Origin: DATHYU01 sp033722675
GTDB taxonomy: Bacteria > Actinomycetota > Acidimicrobiia > Spongiisociales > UBA11373
DNA: 7,290 nt
Assembly: GCA_033722675.1 (NCBI GenBank)
Contig: JAWVYO010000111.1
Span: forward strand, 1 to 7,290
Direction: 5' to 3'
Below the pieces are notes generated by a model. That model worked only from the letters and a program-made list of their open reading frames with translations, was not told where the DNA came from and did no database searches. Positions 5,231 to 7,290 of this stretch are shown here, in pieces. The number at the start of each line of letters is the position of its first letter. Within the stretch, counting starts at the first letter, position 1. Made by a program: the position numbers and the translations under genes.

Positions 5231-6718
5231 GTGCCCGACACCACCTGGCAGCAGGGCGACCCCATCGTGACCGGTGACGACTACGTCGCCAGCCTGCGCG
5301 ACCGGGACCTCGACGTCTACCTGATGGGCGAACGCATCGCCGAGCCCGTCGACCATCCCATCGTCCGCCCGTCGGTGAACGCCCTCGCCGCCACGTACGA
5401 CCTCGCCGTCGACGATCCCGACCTCGCCACCGCCGAGTCCCCCTTCACCGGCGAGCGGGTGAATCGATTCCTCCACGTCACCGAGTCGGCCGCCGACGTC
5501 GTCGCCCAGAACCTCATGCAGCGGCGTCTCGGACAGCTCACCGGTACCTGCTTCCAGCGCTGCGTGGGCATGGACGGCATCAATGCCGTGTTCTCGATCA
5601 CCCACGACATGGACGCCGATCTCGGCACGTCGTATCACGGCCGATTCGTCGCGTGGCTGACGGAGCTGCAGCGCAGGAACCTGGTGCTCGGCGGCGCGAT
5701 GACCGACGTCAAGGGCGACCGGAGCCGCGCACCCTCGGAGCAGGAGGATCCCGACGCCTATGTGCGGGTGGTGGAGCGTCGCGAGGATGGCGTCGTCATC
5801 CGGGGGGCCAAGGCGCATCAGACCGGCGCTATCAACTCGCACTGGATGCTCGTCATGCCCACGATGCGCCTCGGCGAGGCCGATCGCGACTACGCGATCG
5901 TCTGCGCCGTTCCCGTCGAGGCCCCCGGGATCACCTACGTCTACGGCCGCCAGTCCTGCGACACGAGGTCCATGGCGGGCGGGATCGACGCCGGCAACGA
6001 GCGCTTCTCGGGCCAGGAGTCCCTCGTCGTGTTCGACGACGTGTTCGTGCCCACCGACCACGTCTTCATGGACGGGGAGCACGGTTACGCCGCCGAGCTG
6101 GTCGAGCGCTTCACGGGGTACCACCGCCGGTCCTACGTCTGCAAGAGCGGCGTGGGCGACGTGCTCATCGGCGCGGCGGCCCTCCTCGCCGACTACAACG
6201 GCGTCCCGAACGCCTCCCACATCCGCGACAAGCTGGCCGAGATGATCCACCTGAACGAGACGATCTACGGCACCGGGATCGCGGCCTCGCACCATTCCAC
6301 CCCGAACGCGGCGGGGAACTGGGAGCCCGATCTCATGCTCGCCAACGTCTGCAAGCAGAACGTGACCCGGTTCCCCTACGAACTCGGCCGTCTCGCCCAG
6401 GACATCGCCGGGGGCGCCGTGGCCACCCTGCCGTCGGCAGCCGACGTCCGGCACCCCGAACTCGCGGAGATGCTCGACAAGTACCTCCGGGGACGAGCCG
6501 ACGTGCCCACCGAGCACCGGCTCCGGGCCCTTCGGCTCGTCGAGAACATGACGATGGGCCGCAACGCCGTCGGCTACCTCACCGAGTCGCTCCACGGTGC
6601 GGGGTCGCCCCAGGCACAGCGGATCGTCATCCGGCGGGCGGCCGACCTCGAGGAGAAGAAGGGCTTCGCCCGGCGTCTCGCCGGGATCGAGGATCAGGCG
6701 GACGCGCCGGGCACCTGA
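5231..6718 (+). CDS. abfD: 4-hydroxybutyryl-CoA dehydratase / vinylacetyl-CoA isomerase (AbfD family)
   Basis: This 495-residue protein belongs to the HpaB/AbfD acyl-CoA-dehydrogenase-like fold. It resembles clostridial 4-hydroxybutyryl-CoA dehydratase (about 490 residues), a FAD and [4Fe-4S] enzyme that makes crotonyl-CoA from 4-hydroxybutyryl-CoA through a ketyl radical. Cluster ligands are visible as Cys107 and Cys111 (CFQRC) and as His298 and Cys304 (HRRSYVCK). Catalytic positions known for AbfD also appear: Glu263 in GQESLVVFDD, Tyr302, Lys305 and Glu452 in TESLHGAGSPQAQ. The flavin-binding GAKAHQTGAINSH block is at about 197-209. These separate it from HpaB-type oxygenases, which lack the cluster. 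The His-to-Cys distance is six residues here and seven in AbfD (292 and 299). The start is GTG at 5231. GTG at 5267 would align better with the clostridial N-terminus but lacks a ribosome binding site. No 4-hydroxybutyrate pathway partner is nearby. The stop lies one base from that of the convergent TPR gene. Confidence 0.9.
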   Translation: MPDTTWQQGDPIVTGDDYVASLRDRDLDVYLMGERIAEPVDHPIVRPSVNALAATYDLAVDDPDLATAESPFTGERVNRFLHVTESAADVVAQNLMQRRLGQLTGTCFQRCVGMDGINAVFSITHDMDADLGTSYHGRFVAWLTELQRRNLVLGGAMTDVKGDRSRAPSEQEDPDAYVRVVERREDGVVIRGAKAHQTGAINSHWMLVMPTMRLGEADRDYAIVCAVPVEAPGITYVYGRQSCDTRSMAGGIDAGNERFSGQESLVVFDDVFVPTDHVFMDGEHGYAAELVERFTGYHRRSYVCKSGVGDVLIGAAALLADYNGVPNASHIRDKLAEMIHLNETIYGTGIAASHHSTPNAAGNWEPDLMLANVCKQNVTRFPYELGRLAQDIAGGAVATLPSAADVRHPELAEMLDKYLRGRADVPTEHRLRALRLVENMTMGRNAVGYLTESLHGAGSPQAQRIVIRRAADLEEKKGFARRLAGIEDQADAPGT

Positions 6719-6719
6719 C

Positions 6720-7290
6720 TCAGTCGAGCGCGCCGGCGGCGGCGAGGTCGCCCTTCCATCGCTCCACGACATCGCGGCTGCGGTAGGGATGTCGCTCCAG
6801 CCACGATTCGACGTCGACCGACGGGAACCGTTCCGCCACGAGCGCGGCAGCCGCCCGGGCGCGACGTTCCATCCCCATCTCCCGTCGGGCCGCCGTCAGG
6901 ACCAACAGGGCCTCGAGGTTGTTGGGTTGATACGAGAGGACCGCCTCGGCGAGCGCGGCGGCCTCCTCGTGGCGCTCACCGACGAAGAGCGACGCCGCCT
7001 TGACCGTCGGGTACCACGGCTTGTTGATGCCCGTCAGGCGCATCGCCACGTCGAGGAGGTCCACGGCCTTCTCCCAGTCGCCCAGGTAGCGCCGCACGCT
7101 GCCCTCGAGCCCGTAGGTGACGTCGCACGTGGGGCGGATGATCTCGACCCCGTCCATCGCTGCGAGGGCGTCGTCGAACCTCCCGCGCGTCATGTGGACG
7201 GCCGCCTGGACCATCCTCGCCATGCCGGTCGACAACACGACCGGTTTCTTCGTGGCCGCACACTGCGCTAGCAACTCCTCCCACAGCAAC
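6720..7290 (-). CDS. TPR-repeat protein, C-terminal part (5'-partial)
   Basis: The visible 189 residues are alpha-helical and show degenerate tetratricopeptide repeats, for example ...VQAAVHMTRGRFDDALAAMDG, GSVRRYLGDWEKAVDLLDVAM, KAASLFVGERHEEAAALAEAVL and NNLEALLVLTAARREMGMERRA. The chain ends with RFPSVDVESWLERHPYRSRDVVERWKGDLAAAGALD. This ending (W..R.PY......ER....L..AG) resembles the C-termini of some bacterial TPR proteins, including those fused to class III nucleotidyl cyclase domains. Whether a catalytic domain lies upstream cannot be seen. The frame is open through the right edge, and the only start-like codon there, TTG at 7289, has no room for a ribosome binding site, so the gene begins outside the window. 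It converges on the dehydratase gene with one base between the stop codons. Confidence 0.78.
   Translation of the reverse strand, partial: LLWEELLAQCAATKKPVVLSTGMARMVQAAVHMTRGRFDDALAAMDGVEIIRPTCDVTYGLEGSVRRYLGDWEKAVDLLDVAMRLTGINKPWYPTVKAASLFVGERHEEAAALAEAVLSYQPNNLEALLVLTAARREMGMERRARAAAALVAERFPSVDVESWLERHPYRSRDVVERWKGDLAAAGALD

Noticed and set aside
5122..5265. Longer start of the lipoprotein at 5265
   Set aside because: It would bury the signal peptide behind 48 residues, overlap the divergent dehydratase gene and cover the promoter. The ATG at 5121 has GGAGG and begins a proper lipoprotein signal.
4472..6772. A 766-codon open frame on the minus strand, antisense to the dehydratase and spanning the lipoprotein region
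   Set aside because: It is a by-product of GC-rich codon use on the other strand. Its translation is low-complexity (Arg/Gly/Val/His-rich), has no recognisable domain, and runs across two well-supported genes and their promoters.
7287..7289. TTG at 7289 as the start of the TPR protein
   Set aside because: It is the second base from the window edge, no upstream sequence is visible, and the protein begins in the middle of a helical repeat.
1..7290. Mobile element, CRISPR array, toxin-antitoxin or phage-defence system
   Set aside because: I found no transposase or integrase motifs, no terminal or regularly spaced repeats, and no gene with a defence-type domain. The codon use looks uniform across the window.

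Overview
The window comes from a high-GC bacterium. Base composition is roughly 70% GC, third codon positions are strongly G/C, and GTG starts are used. The gene content points to an actinobacterium: a GghA-type GH13 hydrolase, a short 'CpaE-like' protein seen mainly in actinobacteria, and a cupredoxin-like lipoprotein. An Acidimicrobiia-type lineage would fit, but this is inferred from gene content and composition, not from a marker gene.

Layout. Bases 3-4146 hold a compact plus-strand series of four genes: the 3' part of a glucosylglycerol-hydrolase-like GH13 enzyme (its start lies left of the window), a YihY/BrkB membrane protein coupled to it by an ATGA overlap, a 126-residue conserved protein of unknown function, and a PAPS-dependent sulfotransferase. 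Two minus-strand genes follow. One encodes a small membrane protein with a four-cysteine zinc ribbon (4467-4147). The other encodes a secreted lipoprotein with a cupredoxin-like ligand pattern (5121-4588) and has a strong hairpin terminator just after its stop. Diverging from the lipoprotein is a 4-hydroxybutyryl-CoA dehydratase (AbfD-type) gene at 5231-6718. The window ends with the C-terminal part of a minus-strand TPR protein that runs off the right edge.

How the genes relate. No single pathway unites them. The GH13/YihY pair may concern compatible-solute turnover and the envelope, but only the GH13 function is supported by sequence. The dehydratase sits without visible partners of 4-hydroxybutyrate metabolism. 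Features worth a second look are an almost perfect 12-bp inverted repeat around the lipoprotein -10 box, a one-residue shortening between two Fe-S ligands of the dehydratase, a 31-residue Cys-to-His spacing with a seven-residue tandem duplication in the cupredoxin-like protein, and two convergent gene pairs with 0 and 1 bp between stop codons. I saw no mobile element, CRISPR array, tRNA, rRNA or clear defence system.
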